A DNA stretch of 64,000 nt. It comes from Gorsachius magnificus. Lineage: Eukaryota; Chordata; Aves; Pelecaniformes; Ardeidae. This document shows positions 25,601 to 38,500 of this stretch, in pieces; the stretch's first letter is position 1, and the number at the start of each line of letters is the position of its first letter. The notes under the pieces were generated by a model. That model searched no databases. It was not told the origin of the DNA and saw only the letters and a program-made list of their open reading frames with translations. Where the stretch lies: NCBI GenBank assembly GCA_034008185.1, contig CM067109.1:29854885-29918884 (forward strand), read 5' to 3'. The position numbers were made by a program, and so were the translations under genes.

Positions 25601-28600
25601 ACAAACTTCCCCTGCTACTCTGCTCAGAATTACCATCCAGTACTCAGTGTTGCTAAACTTAGTGCAGTTATTTATAGCAATTAATTCAGCATGTAATTTC
25701 TCACATGAAGGCCTCAATCAGTAAATCCATCAAGAAGCATGATGAAGCAGACAGCTGTTCATTCAGTTGTGGTAGCTTCTATGATACAGTATTAAAGCAG
25801 TGACTGGCATAGCTTGGTAACTGTGCTGTGCTCTGAGTTTGCTTTTATAAATACTGTCCTGAGCAAAGCTTTGCCTGGCTATAATCTTAGCTGTGTTCAT
25901 TTTTCTTTCTCTTGCTGATGTTGTTTTACAGATCTTTAAGAATAATTGGCTTTGTAATTGTGGCCAATAGTTGCTGCTCAGTGATAAAGCATAGACTAAA
26001 GGAAACCTATCGGTATTAAAGTTTTCTATAATATTGTCCTTACATAAAGTGGTTTTAGACTTTGGAGTCAATGAATGCTTAACATTTTAAGCAACTTTAA
26101 CACTCTGTTGGCTGCCATTAAACTTAGAATGTTACTTGGGTTTGGACTGAAATCTTCTGAGACTAGCTTCTGGGCATAGGTGAATATTTTAGCAGTTTTT
26201 AAGTCAGACGTTGAGGCGGGGATTTGATTTTATGAAGAATACATCCCTAGTGGTTTTCCTGTTTGTTTTCTTTTAAATAATGCTGTAACTTAAGCATTTA
26301 GGGAATTTAGTTTGGAACAGCCTGGGTTAAAAGAAACAGTAATAAATGTAATTTTGGTTTAATGAAATTTTGGGGTTGGGGATTTTTTTTTTTTTTTTTT
26401 GTGTTAATGCCATAGTAAAAATCCTATCTGCACTGGCATTCCACATCTGCAAGCAGAAACATGCCTACATGGTTTATTTCATGGCAGGCTGAAATGATTG
26501 GTTTGCATCAGTAGAGCACTTCTGTCCTTAAGGTTTGCATTAGTTCATCTGTACCCATGTTGAAATTATATATGTCTGTATGAACAAAGGAGGCCTCAGC
26601 TGCAAATATGTAGAAGATACATGCTGTGAATGTGCCCTTTATATGCTCTGCACAGTTAACTTTATGATGTAATTACAGTTAAGATGTATAATTCTGGGGC
26701 AAGCACCCATATCCATTTTTCAGCAAGTTACTTTAAACATTGGGGATTTGATTTGAGGTTTTGTGTACTTTATCTTTTTTTTTTTTAACAGAGAGGCCAA
26801 TGGAGTTGTTTGGGTTCATTTTGTTTAAGGTATAGCACTCCTCCACGACTGAACAGGGAAGTTATGAGTGCAGTTAACCTTTATGTTCTCTAACTGTTGC
26901 TGCCCACAACTTTTTATTAGTAACATGCAATTGTTCTGCTCTGTTATGTAAAATACACATTTTTTTTTTCTTTTTTGTAATTTGCACATACCTAAAAATT
27001 CTGTTATTTTGACAGAAAGTCCTCAGGCAACCTGACCTTCAGATTGCATAGGACTGAGGGAGAGGCCAGGGTACTCTCCAGGGACGTAGAAGCAGACTGT
27101 AGGGGATGGTAGGAGGCATAAGATACTGCTTTGGTGACTGGAACGAGTTTCAGCTTCAACTCTTTCCTCAGTGCTGTAGGTTGAAGGGATCTGTGTATGT
27201 TGTGCAGGGAACATACTGACTGCCTTTTCTTCAAGCAGAGATTGCTAAAGCACTGACCATATACTTGGTGACCCTAAAGCTGAAGAAAGCCTGAGCTTTA
27301 ATGCAACTTTAATTTTGAATTTTTTTGACTAAGGGATTTCAGCTTGCTTAATCCCTTCTCTGTGTAAATGTGTTGTATTTAGTATAAAATCCCACCTTGT
27401 TATAGAGAATAGGAATCAGAGTTGCATTTCATGCCACAGAGGGATATCAAATGGACTGAACTTCTATTTCACTGGACTTTTGGTATTATTTTACCAGTTC
27501 TGTTTTGCGGATGGACTGTTCCAATAAAATTGGCATAGAAACTTGCATATTAAAGTAAACACTCTATATTCTGGGAAATTTCCCCTTCAGATGGTTTCCT
27601 CTCCCCTGTCTCATCTCACACTCTTTGTTTGAGATTCTATGGGGAAAATGAGCTCTGTCACTTTACCTTGTGGCATAATTGTTGTGTTAACCAGACCATT
27701 TACTCTTTGTCCATTAAGAATTATTCCAAGGTAAACAATATGATCTTTAGTTCAGCTATAGTTTGCCTCCTGCAGACTTTTTTTTTTTTTTTACCATTTA
27801 CTCCTGAAAATCTTTTGACGTCAGTTCTACAAGTGTCTGATGTGTTATGAAGACCATGCAGTGTTTTCAGTGTATGTTTACAGAGAGCTTCTGCAGACTG
27901 TTGATTGGGTACTTTGCTGATATTTTCTTGTCTGTATGTTACTCACTATAGGGTAGCTTTGCTTAACTGTGGTGTTGAAAGCATGATTAACGTTTGAATT
28001 TCTTTGACCATTAGATAAGACAGAGTCATCCTGTGATATATTTATGTCAAGAATTTTCTAAACGCTAGAGCTTTCCATTAACAGCAGGATCTTCGTTTGA
28101 TTTGTTTAGGCGTCAAAATCTGGGAGTGGAGCATTAGCTTCATCCCAGTGAGAATAATTTCTATACATATAGTACAGCTGCGCTGAAGGGGTTATATAAA
28201 ACAAGCTGAAACTTTACGTAATTACTCTACAGTGTTACATTTGCCTACTTCCACATTGCAAATAGTTTAAAAAACTGACAACAATGGAATTTTAAAACAA
28301 CCTCCCTTCATCATTTCCTCATGTGAAAGCTTCACAGCCACCACAGGACAAAATGCAACTTCAATGCTCAAGCCAGAAGCAATTAGACTTGGCTAGACAA
28401 TGAGAAAATCTCCGAACTATTTAAGCCATGAAAGCAGGAAAAACAGATCATTGTGTTTTCTTGTAGGTTCGAGAACTGCAAACACGTTTGCAAAGTGTGC
28501 AGGCAACAGGCCCATCCAGCCCAAGTCGTCTCACTTCTGCCAATCGACCCATTAACCCCAGCACGGGAGAGCTGAGCACAAGCAGCAGTAGCAATGACAT

Positions 28601-31600
28601 TCCCATAGCCAAGGTGAGCTCTTGTTTGTTGCAGTAACGAGTCTCAATACCTGGGAGAAGGAGGCTTGTTTTGCACAGCTGCTGTGCAAGCATGCGATTA
28701 ATTGAGAGATATCTAGAATCCTCAGAGGTTTTTTTGCGGTCCTAAGCAGGCCCATGAACTGGAGCTGCAGAAAGGAATTAAGTGCTAATGATTGTAATTC
28801 TCTTGGTTACAACATGGGTGTCAATTTTACAGTAGTCTACTTTAGGTTTGCAAGTGTAGCAAGTGAACAAATGCATTTTGTGTAATCCTTATGGAGTGTG
28901 GGTTCCTGTGTAACCTGTGCAGCATTCTGACTTACAGATTGCTGAAAGAGTGAAGTTGTCAAAGACAAGATCAGAGTCTTCATCATCTGATAGACCTGTC
29001 TTGGGATCAGAAATCAGCAGCATAGGGGTAAGGACTAATAATTATGTGTGTGCGTGATACTTTCTGAAGATGACACATGTTCCATTAAAAGCAGCATTGT
29101 TTTCTTTGAGTGTTTAATATTGAGCTAACGGAAGATACTTCAAAAGTAATTTTAAAAGTATTTAAGGAAATATTTCACCCAGTGTTAAGATTCATTTTTT
29201 AAGGGGGAGGGTAATTTTGAAGTAAATTCCTCCAAAATACTATTCTTCAAGAACAGACTGTTCAGTTGCATTTCACAACTTCCAGTCAACAGAGAACTGG
29301 GTTCTGCTTTGTAATGCCAATGCGAATCCATAACGCTGTTGTCACTGTGTGTTAATATTTGTTTTGCTGAAGAACTTAGCTCTGACCTTTTGCTAAGCTT
29401 TCAGGAAAGCAAATAACTTGCGTATTAGGCTTTTTAAATGTATGATGAAATAGTGGGCTTCACCCTTTGGTTAGTAGAATTTTAAATCAAAACAGCTCCT
29501 TAAAGCGGAAACTTGTAAATGTCCTATTCGATGTAAAATTCATAGTAAAAACTGAATGCCTTGAAGTGAGTGAATGCAAGCAAATGCAGCTCTCAGTGCA
29601 GACAGCCTGTGGATGAATCCAGTGGTTGTCTATTCACAATGATCTATTAACTACCCTGTGCAGGTGTCTAGTACCGTGGCTGAACATTTGGCACATTCCC
29701 TCCAAGACTGCTCAAACATCCAGGAGATCTTCCAGACTCTGTATTCGCATGGATCTGCTATCTCTGAAAGTAAAATCCGAGAGTTTGAAGTGGAGACAGA
29801 GAGATTAAATAGGTAAGGTGAAAAGTTAGATATGCTCAAATGTGTTGTCTGCTGTTGGCTTTGTTAAAGTTATTTCTTTTTTATCCTTTTTGAACATTTC
29901 TTGGTTCAATCTCAGCTCAAATGTGGCAGCTGCAGATAAATGTCGAATGTAGTTGATGAGGAGAAGATTGGACCGTATGCTAAGGATTCTTTCCATTAAT
30001 ATGGCAGTTTGGTCATGCATTATTAGATCAGCATGACACCTTCACCTGTGACAATTTGCACTGTAGAGTGTCCTTCTTTATGGCTGACCAAATGGACGTG
30101 TCATCTTTTTTTCATAAGACACATCACCACTAGAAATAAGGATTCCCATAACTTATTCTCCATCATTCTAGAATTAGCTTGCTTTGTTTTGTTCTGAAGA
30201 AACAGAATTACAGCAATAACTGTATCAATGAATATACTGATGTTTGGTGGTATGGCATATACACCAGTAAATACACTTCTGTCTGCAGAAGAAAGAGTGC
30301 AGCTTTCTGTTTGCAGTTAAAATAGTGCTGGTGTAATCCTTCAGTAAGCTCTGTCAGAACCAATGCTTCGTGTCGTCTTTGGCATGTTAAATCAAAACTG
30401 TGGATCAGGAACGTGAGAACTGTGTCTCAGCATGTTTCCTTCCAAGTTCTCTCTTCCCCACAGCCATCTCAAATTTAGTCTGATCAGTACAATATATCTT
30501 TTATTTGTAGCTTATGGGGTTCTGTGCTTTTTTTCTTTTTTGCCTTTTTTCCTTTTTTCTGTGCACTGCACAATTACACCTTGACAACATGTATCCATAT
30601 GGGAGGTGTCAAAGAAGATACAGGAGGTGAAGCATCTGAGATTTCTAGCAGTGGGGAAAGTTAGGGGTTTATTCTGGTCACTGAATAAATTATATACGAG
30701 CCCTTCTCGTTCTTCTTGTGTTTGTTAAGAAGTCAGTGATTTTGGAGTTCTGCTTGGCACTGATTTCTTCATTAGCTACCTGTTCAAATTTTGAATCATT
30801 TGCCTGTCTGGTTGCGGTGTATGTCCAACTCTTACAATCAGGCATAGTACATTGGTGTGTAGTGCAGTTATCAGCAGTGAGAATAAACAGTAATGCTCGT
30901 ATTCTAAAGCCTCATTTTCAGATTCAGAGTTAATCTCATTGAGAAGAATATTGCAATTAAGTTCTGGTATGAGCTTCTGTGTGACTATTGCCAGAACTTT
31001 TGGAGATTTCATTGCCTCATTGAAACTTTGTTTGTATTTTGGAAGTTAACTCTCTAACCACAACCAAAATATTACTTCAAGTGAAATGGTTATTTTGGAT
31101 GTTCCAAAGAAAGGGGGAGTTTATGCAGCTGCGTGATCCCTACATGCACCCACACATTGCACTAATGAATATGACACTTAAGAAGCAAATGTGGCAGCAG
31201 GAAGTGAGGAATGGAGGCAGAAAAATAAAGCAAAAGGGTAATATGAAACTGTCCTATGCAGTCTTGTGGCTGTGAAATAAGGGTGCAGCTTTCTTCTTGC
31301 TGCTTTTGCACAGGGTTATGATTGCATTTTATGGGAAGGAGAGGAGAAGGATAAGAGGCTATCATAAGAGAAATTACTATCCTCTTGGCTGTTGATATGG
31401 GAGGTAGAACTGATAGATTTTGCCATCTTCATTAAAAACCTTGCATAGACCAAATGGTATTTGTTGTTTTAAGTTATGATTGTTCTAGAGTTTTCAGGAC
31501 AGTGTCTGCAAGCTAAGCTTTAAGGTTGCAAATTACTTCCTTTTCTACAGCCGTATTGAGCACTTGAAATCCCAGAATGACTTGTTGACAATAACACTGG

Positions 31601-32524
31601 AAGAGTGCAAGAGCAATGCCGAGAGGATGAGCATGCTTGTTGGGAAGTATGAGTCCAATGCCACAGCCCTCCGGCTTGCATTGCAGTACAGGTATGTACC
31701 TATGCAGAGGGTGTCTCAGCCAGAAAAAGAGGGAGTGGGGGGAGACTTGATAGAAGTCTTTGAGAGTGAAATCGTTGGTGTGCCTAGCAATTCTGTTTCT
31801 TTTTGTTCCTCGCTGAAAAAATGTCCCTTTGGTTAAAATACTTGACAAACTACAGAACTGAAGTTATTGATACAAGCGTATTTCAACCCTAGTTCACCAG
31901 CAGTAGTGAACTCGATCTAATAGAAATACAGAGATTCATCTTTTCATTTTTAAATACTGAGTTAATATTTGAATTAGGGGTTGTGTGTAGGCTCAAACTG
32001 TCTCTGCTGTACCCAGTCTTAAGATACAGGTTCTCTGTATTAGGCTGGCAATTTTCACAAGACCCATGGACCAAAAAGTAGTGTTGTACATAATTCAGAG
32101 TGACTTTATATTACATCAGTTGGAATTGTGGATGAATTGCAAGTTACGAGCATCTAAATTTGCTTTAACCTGTATGTAGAAAGATGGTGTGGTATAACTC
32201 CTTCAACTGCAACTGAATTGGAACAGGCAGTTCTGATCCGAAGACAAATTGTGTGCCTTTTAAAGAATTCTGTATTCTGTTACTGTCAGCCTTGAGCAAA
32301 TTACAAGGAAATGTAAATTGCAAATAGGTATATTAATGTGTATGTTTTCAAAAACATTAGAATGCAACAGGAATGAGTGACTCACAATTGTGCTTAGAAG
32401 CTGTTGTGTTGTAAGATCTTATAGCCAGGACACAGCAACAAGTATTTTTCTTGTCTTTTCTTCTTACTATACTTCGTATAGTATAGTTATATAGTAGAGT
32501 ATAGAATACTTTATTTTGTGTCTG

Positions 32525-32563
<39 letters not shown>

Positions 32564-35500
32564 TAAGAAGACCTGAAAAAAGTTTCTCAAAGGAATCACG
32601 TCAACCACCATTCATATTGCTGACTGTTTCAAACATGGTTCTGGAGCTCACCTCACTCACATCAGGTCATTCTCTTCTGTTTTAACTTGTTACATTACTT
32701 GAGGCCAGCCTGGGACCATCATAAGAAAGGAGAGACTGCTGAATGCTTGTGATAGAAGCTATCTGTGTTATGTCATTTAAAATCCCTGCTGCTAGACAAG
32801 TAGCAGGGAACTTTGCAGTTCATCAGCCACCTCTTTTTTTTTGTTGCTGTTGCAGGTATTCTTCCCCTCTTATTCTTCCCCTCTAAATTGCAGATATACT
32901 TTGTGTGATTTTTTGTTTTCTGTGGTTTGTTTTCTCTTTCAGTGAACAGTGCATAGAAGCATATGAGCTGCTGTTGGCATTGGCAGAAAGTGAGCAGAGT
33001 CTCATTCTTGGGCAGTTCAGAGCTGCAGGTGTTGGTTCTGTTGGTAAGATGTCAATGAATCACATTATTTAAACATTTTTTTTTGCATGTCAGTTAGCAT
33101 TGGAGTTAGTTGTAATGGTGAATCATCTCATGACCCATCATTTAAGAACGCTCTCCAGTCTTTTCCTGTTTTTAACTAATTAAATAATTTTACACACCCA
33201 AAAAACAGGGGAAAAGAAGAAGAGAGACTGAAATTAAATCATAAAATTCACCAGCAATTTAAACAAAGCTATGTATACTATCACAAGGGGATGCCTATTC
33301 TGGCAGTGGTGAGGCTGCTACAGGCAGTAGAACTGAGTGGAATTATTAAACAATACTCATGAGCATATGTGGCTTAGGGCCATACAGCTGTGGTAACTGC
33401 AAGTACAGATTTTGTTTGAACCAGCAACATTGAGCCCCCCCTAGATGTTGAGTACAGTCTATGAAAAACTGGGATTAAGACAATACAAAGGTACCATTGA
33501 GTAGTTAAAAAAAAATTACTCTAGTTTTTCTCCCCACATTTTACCTTTGCTCTGAAATTTTAAAACATTCTATCTTATGTTTTACTGTGGTCTTGGGGAT
33601 GTTAGCCTCTATGCTCTCGGTTTTTCTCATTTTGTGGATAGTTAATCTTGTGGCTAGGTGATGGTGGTTTTTAATATGGTACTCGCTAAGTAATGGAGTG
33701 AGCCATTGTCTGAGCTACAGTTCAGAAGGGTTTGGAGCTTGATGTTGCTACTGGCTCCACTTTTCTGATAGAAAGAGGTGTTTACACAGTGAACATTAAT
33801 CTGGGTTTTATAGTCCCATTCCTTTTACTGATAGGAGAAGGTAGCCATACTTCTTTCAAGTAGAAAGAAGGGAAGCCTTCAGAGAGAGAAGAATAGCTCC
33901 AAGTGCTGTCCTGAGGCATCGTAACTGCCTGGTTGAGACAGTGTTACAGGGCTAACTTCTCAGGAATTGCTGAAATGTAAACAGAAAGCTTTCAGAGACA
34001 GAATGACCATCTGGCTTTAAAGCCACAGGAGTGACACAGTCAGCCATCTTTTGGATGACTAGAGGCACTCGGCCCACAGTGGCTGTGCTGCTAACCGTGC
34101 CCCTTATTTTTGTATCTCTCCCAGAAACAGACCCTTGCGTATCTGTCTTGGCCTGTGCAGTGTGTGCCATACACTAAACATTAGAGTGGATGTCTGAGAT
34201 TTTCATCCACCTTTCTTCCAGACTCTGGTCGTTCCTTTCCACAAGGTGCTAGGGAGCTTTCCCTGCTGGCAGGAATCAGTCACCAGCAAAAGTGAATTTA
34301 ATCTTGGATTTTCTATTCACACAGGTGGCAGAGAGAAATCTTAGAAGGGAGAAATAGTTCGGGTTTGAGTAGGGTTTCACCTGACATGCATTTTATGAAA
34401 GAGAGTTGTAGTTTAGTTTTTATACAGGTGTCTGTCTACAGCTCTTAATTGTGGTATTAGTAGGTACAGCCCTGTGATAGAAATAGTGCCAATTTCCCAT
34501 TACATAACACAGCTTGGAGGAAGTTGTGTTTGCTTTGTGTACCTTTACTACACCATGAAATTTGATTAAAACATCTAGATAAAATACCAGATTTTTGGCT
34601 TGAAGATCAGTCCAATTTTCTATCAACATCTGTGAGTGGAAGATTCATGGGAGTTGCTTCTGCATCACTTTGAGCTGAGCATATCCAGCTGCTCTTAAAG
34701 AGCATTCTCCCTCCCTTTCTTCCACACTAATGTTATTTCTAGTGCACGCACTTCACTTAGCAAGTGTGAAGTATGGGTAATTGGTCTTTGACTCAAATAA
34801 GGATGACATGAAAATCTGACATAGAGAAAACTGGGGGTTTTTTATACTCTCTGACATCTTTGCATTATATTTGGTAAAGTATGAATATATTGTGGCTTTG
34901 TTCAGACTTTCAGTGTAGCCACTAAGGTGTCTTACTTTAATGACTTGACTCCAGCTGGAATTAGGACTATCAGAATAGTGGCAGTGGTGGTTTCTGTTCT
35001 GTCTCTGCTGAAGGGATGGCTTACCATCTTCATACGTGCTGCATAACCACTAGAAACTATAGCAAATTAATAAACACCAGTGATAGGGGTTTTTTGGCTT
35101 AGTATGCATGACGGCAAACTCTGAAAGGCTGCTTCTAAGCAGTAAGGCAATTCTTCCAGCTGGATAGGTAACTTGTAAGTAGGTGTTAAGGTAAACCATT
35201 AGGCTTGAGATAAATGTGCTTGTGAGAAAAAGCACTGGAAATGACCACAGTGTGGAACAGCACTGGACTGATCAGAGTAAGGGTTGTAATTTAGGCTGAG
35301 GTTTTTCCCAGTAATTTCAGCATCCTAACCTAACCCTAATGCACAACGCACACCCTTTCAAACCGACAAGCTAGCTAAGATAAAACATCACTTAAAGACA
35401 TGTACCCGGAGCAACAAGTACCTGGAGCTAGTGGATGGGAGGGAGATGCATTCAGGCCAGGAGCCCAGTTACCACTGGTGCTCACACAGAAGTGAAGTTG

Positions 35501-38500
35501 CTTTTACATCACAGATTGGTAACCTGTTGACACTGTCTTGGTATAAACTAAGAGCGCTTAGAAGCATCTCTACTCTTGCCTTAACTTCTATCACCCACCT
35601 CAAAGCTCTGAAACAGACTGTTTGCTTGAAAACTAGGGGACCAGACAGGTGATGAAAACATCACCCAGATGCTTAAGAGAGCTCATGACTGCAGGAAGAC
35701 AGCTGAGAACGCAGCAAAAGCCTTGCTGATGAAACTAGATGGAAGCTGCGGGGGAGCCTATGCAATCACTGGCTGTAGCGTGCAGCCCTGGGAAAGCCTG
35801 TCTTCCAACAGCCACACAAGGTAACTGCAAATCCTCTGCTCTCCTAATCCCCAAGCGTTTGATGTCAGACCAAAAGTTATGCTGTGTTGTGTTTGCTGAA
35901 CTAAGGTCCTGCACGTGGGTCGGGGCAATCCCAAGTACAAATCCAGGCTGGGCAGAGAATGGATTGAGAGCAGCCCTGAGGAGAAGGACTTGGGGGTGTT
36001 GATTGATGAGAAGCTCAACATGACCCAGCAATGTGCACTCACAGCCCAGAAAGCCAACTGTACCCTGAGCTGCATCCGGAGAAACGAGGCCAGCAGGTCG
36101 AGGGAGGTGATTCTGCCCCTCTACTCTGCTCTGGTGAGACTTCACCTGCAGCACTGCATTCAGCTCTGGGGCCCTCGGTTCAAGAGGGACATGGACCTGT
36201 TGGAGCAAGTCTAGAGGAGGGACACAAGTATGATCTGAGGGCTGGAGCACCTCTGCTATGAAGACAGGCTGAGAGAGTTGGGGTGGTTCAGCCTTGAGAA
36301 GAGAAGGCTCTGGGAGACCGTACAGCAGCCTTCCCTTATCTGAAGGGGGCCTGCAAGAAGGCTGGAGAGGAACTTGTTTTTATGAGGGCATGTAGTGATA
36401 GGACAAGGGATAATGTCTTTAAACCGGAATAGGGTAGATTTAGATTAGATATAAGGAAGAAATGCTTCACTATGAGTGTGGTGAGGCACTGGAACAGGTT
36501 GCTCAGAGTTGTGGATGCCCTATCCCTGGAAATGTTCAAATGTTCATGTTGGATGGGGGCTTTGAGCAACCTGGTCTAGTGGAAGGTGTTCCTGCCCTGC
36601 AGATGATCTTTAAGGTCCCTTCCAACCCAAACCATTCTATGATTCTATGAACTACCTCCCTCATCTCAGTCCACTGGCTTTTTTGCTTTGATGTATAATT
36701 CACCATGCCTCAGTGGTCTAATTGTCTTTAGACTTAGAGCAACTGCAGCCAAGAAGGGTTTTGTATAAATTTGTTGCAAATGGGTGACTCTGAACTTTGA
36801 TCTTCCTCATAAAGGGCAAAACCATTACATTTGTTTTACATCAGTGACTTTCTTGCTGTTTTATTGGAACTCAGATCAGGTGCTTCTTAATCGTATCTGT
36901 TGTATGCAGACAGCACAGACCTGTGGAGAACCAGAGATCAGAATTATGCTTCCACTGGTGTTTTGGAGTGCTCGAGAACTGTTTTCTAAGTATTGCAAAT
37001 TCAGCCATTTTGTTTTAAACCATTTCCTCTCCCTTCTCATTCCCCTTTGGTCTCCTCCAAATTCTCCCTTCCCATGCTATTCTTTCACACATGGAGTGGC
37101 AAATGAACATCATGACAGACAAGAGTGTATTCTTCCAGGAAAGGCTGGATATTGCAGTTTTTTTGAAGACCTATAAAATAATGCAACTTAAATGAGCTAT
37201 TATTGCAGAAGTGTTCCAATTCAAATACATCTGCTAGCAACTTAATTTTGAGTCGTTGCCTGCCTGCAGTGTAATTGTGCTGTGTGCCGTGAATGTGTGG
37301 GCTTGTGTACGGATACAAATTTGGCAAGCATCCTGGATAAATATAGATGAACATTATTCTTTTTAAAAGCTATTTTGGTTTCTCAGATTCACTCTAAAAC
37401 CTCATCTTAATTCAGTTTTTGAGCCAGTTCTTTATTCAAATGCTGTCATTTTTTGACACTTTTAGAAGTTTATTTTAGTACTATATCATTTCCTCTTCTT
37501 GCTGATGCCTCCTCCAAAGGATCTTATTTCCTGCCGTGTGACTAGCATGGAATAGCTAAAAAGTGAGCAAAAAGGTGACCTGAGGGAATGGGGTAAAAAT
37601 GTGAGGTAACTTTTAACGTTTTATTCAAAGAAGTTTTATGGTGCACTTTCAGTCCAAGATAGCTGTATCTTTATTCAGAAATTAAAGTGGCAGCATCTGC
37701 GCTAATAACACATTGATCACTCATTGTACCAAAAAGTGTTTTCTGGCCTTGGAAAGAAGTTTTACAAAGCTGTTTCAAATACTTGACTTGCCTCCGTCTG
37801 CGTGCACTTATGCCATGTCTACACCTGCGTGTGAACATGCTGTAAGTGGCCACACATAGCAGCACCTCTACTGAGGCTGTGCCTGTTTTCCATTCTATTA
37901 TTTTTCAAATAATAATTTGAAAATATTTCATCATTAACTAATTTAATTAAAGTTATGAATGAATAAATCAATAATAACTTAATTATTAATTAATTTAATA
38001 AAAATAATTTCAAATTAGCCCTTTCAGGGTCATTTTTGGTTGTTTGTAACTACCTCAGTGTTTTTCTTGTATGTAGTCAAGGCACAATTTTTTTTTTTCT
38101 TGAACATAATTAAGATAGTTTCCAGTATTGACGGGGGGAAATTGATGGGTGGGAGTAGGGGGGGTGGTTTAGTGTTTGTTTCTTCCTTCACGAAATTTGG
38201 TGTCTACAGTCCTTGCTTTGCTGAACATAATTTTTGGGGTTTGAGGGGGAGGATAAGGGAGAGAGGTGTGTGTGTTTGAGGAGGAAGATGAAGATCATCC
38301 CTCATGCTTGTTGTTTACCGTGAACTTTTGGTGGTCAGCTGGAAATGTCAGTATATGTGCATGTAACGTGTTGGTTGAGTAGATAACATTTCAGCAGAGT
38401 ATGATTAAAATGGCGTAGGATTTCAAATTCCATCAGTATAAACTGTGTCATGAAATGTAAAAATGCAAATGTAAATGCTTCTGTGTGCAGCAGAGATGTT

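Larger units (their letters stand above)
18048..28466 (+). other. MCC intron 4 of window (10419 bp)
   Basis: GT...AG intron, the second longest in the window. It contains a sense CR1 (18893-19424), an old sense CR1 (about 20090-20560), a CpG-rich patch (20840-21140), a T20 run (21354-21373) and a T18 run (26383-26400). About 21400-28400 otherwise shows no recognisable elements or protein-like frames. Confidence 0.88.

Noticed and set aside
35324..35339. Telomere-like CCTAACCTAACCCTAA
   Set aside because: Only about two and a half imperfect units, too short to be an interstitial telomere array.
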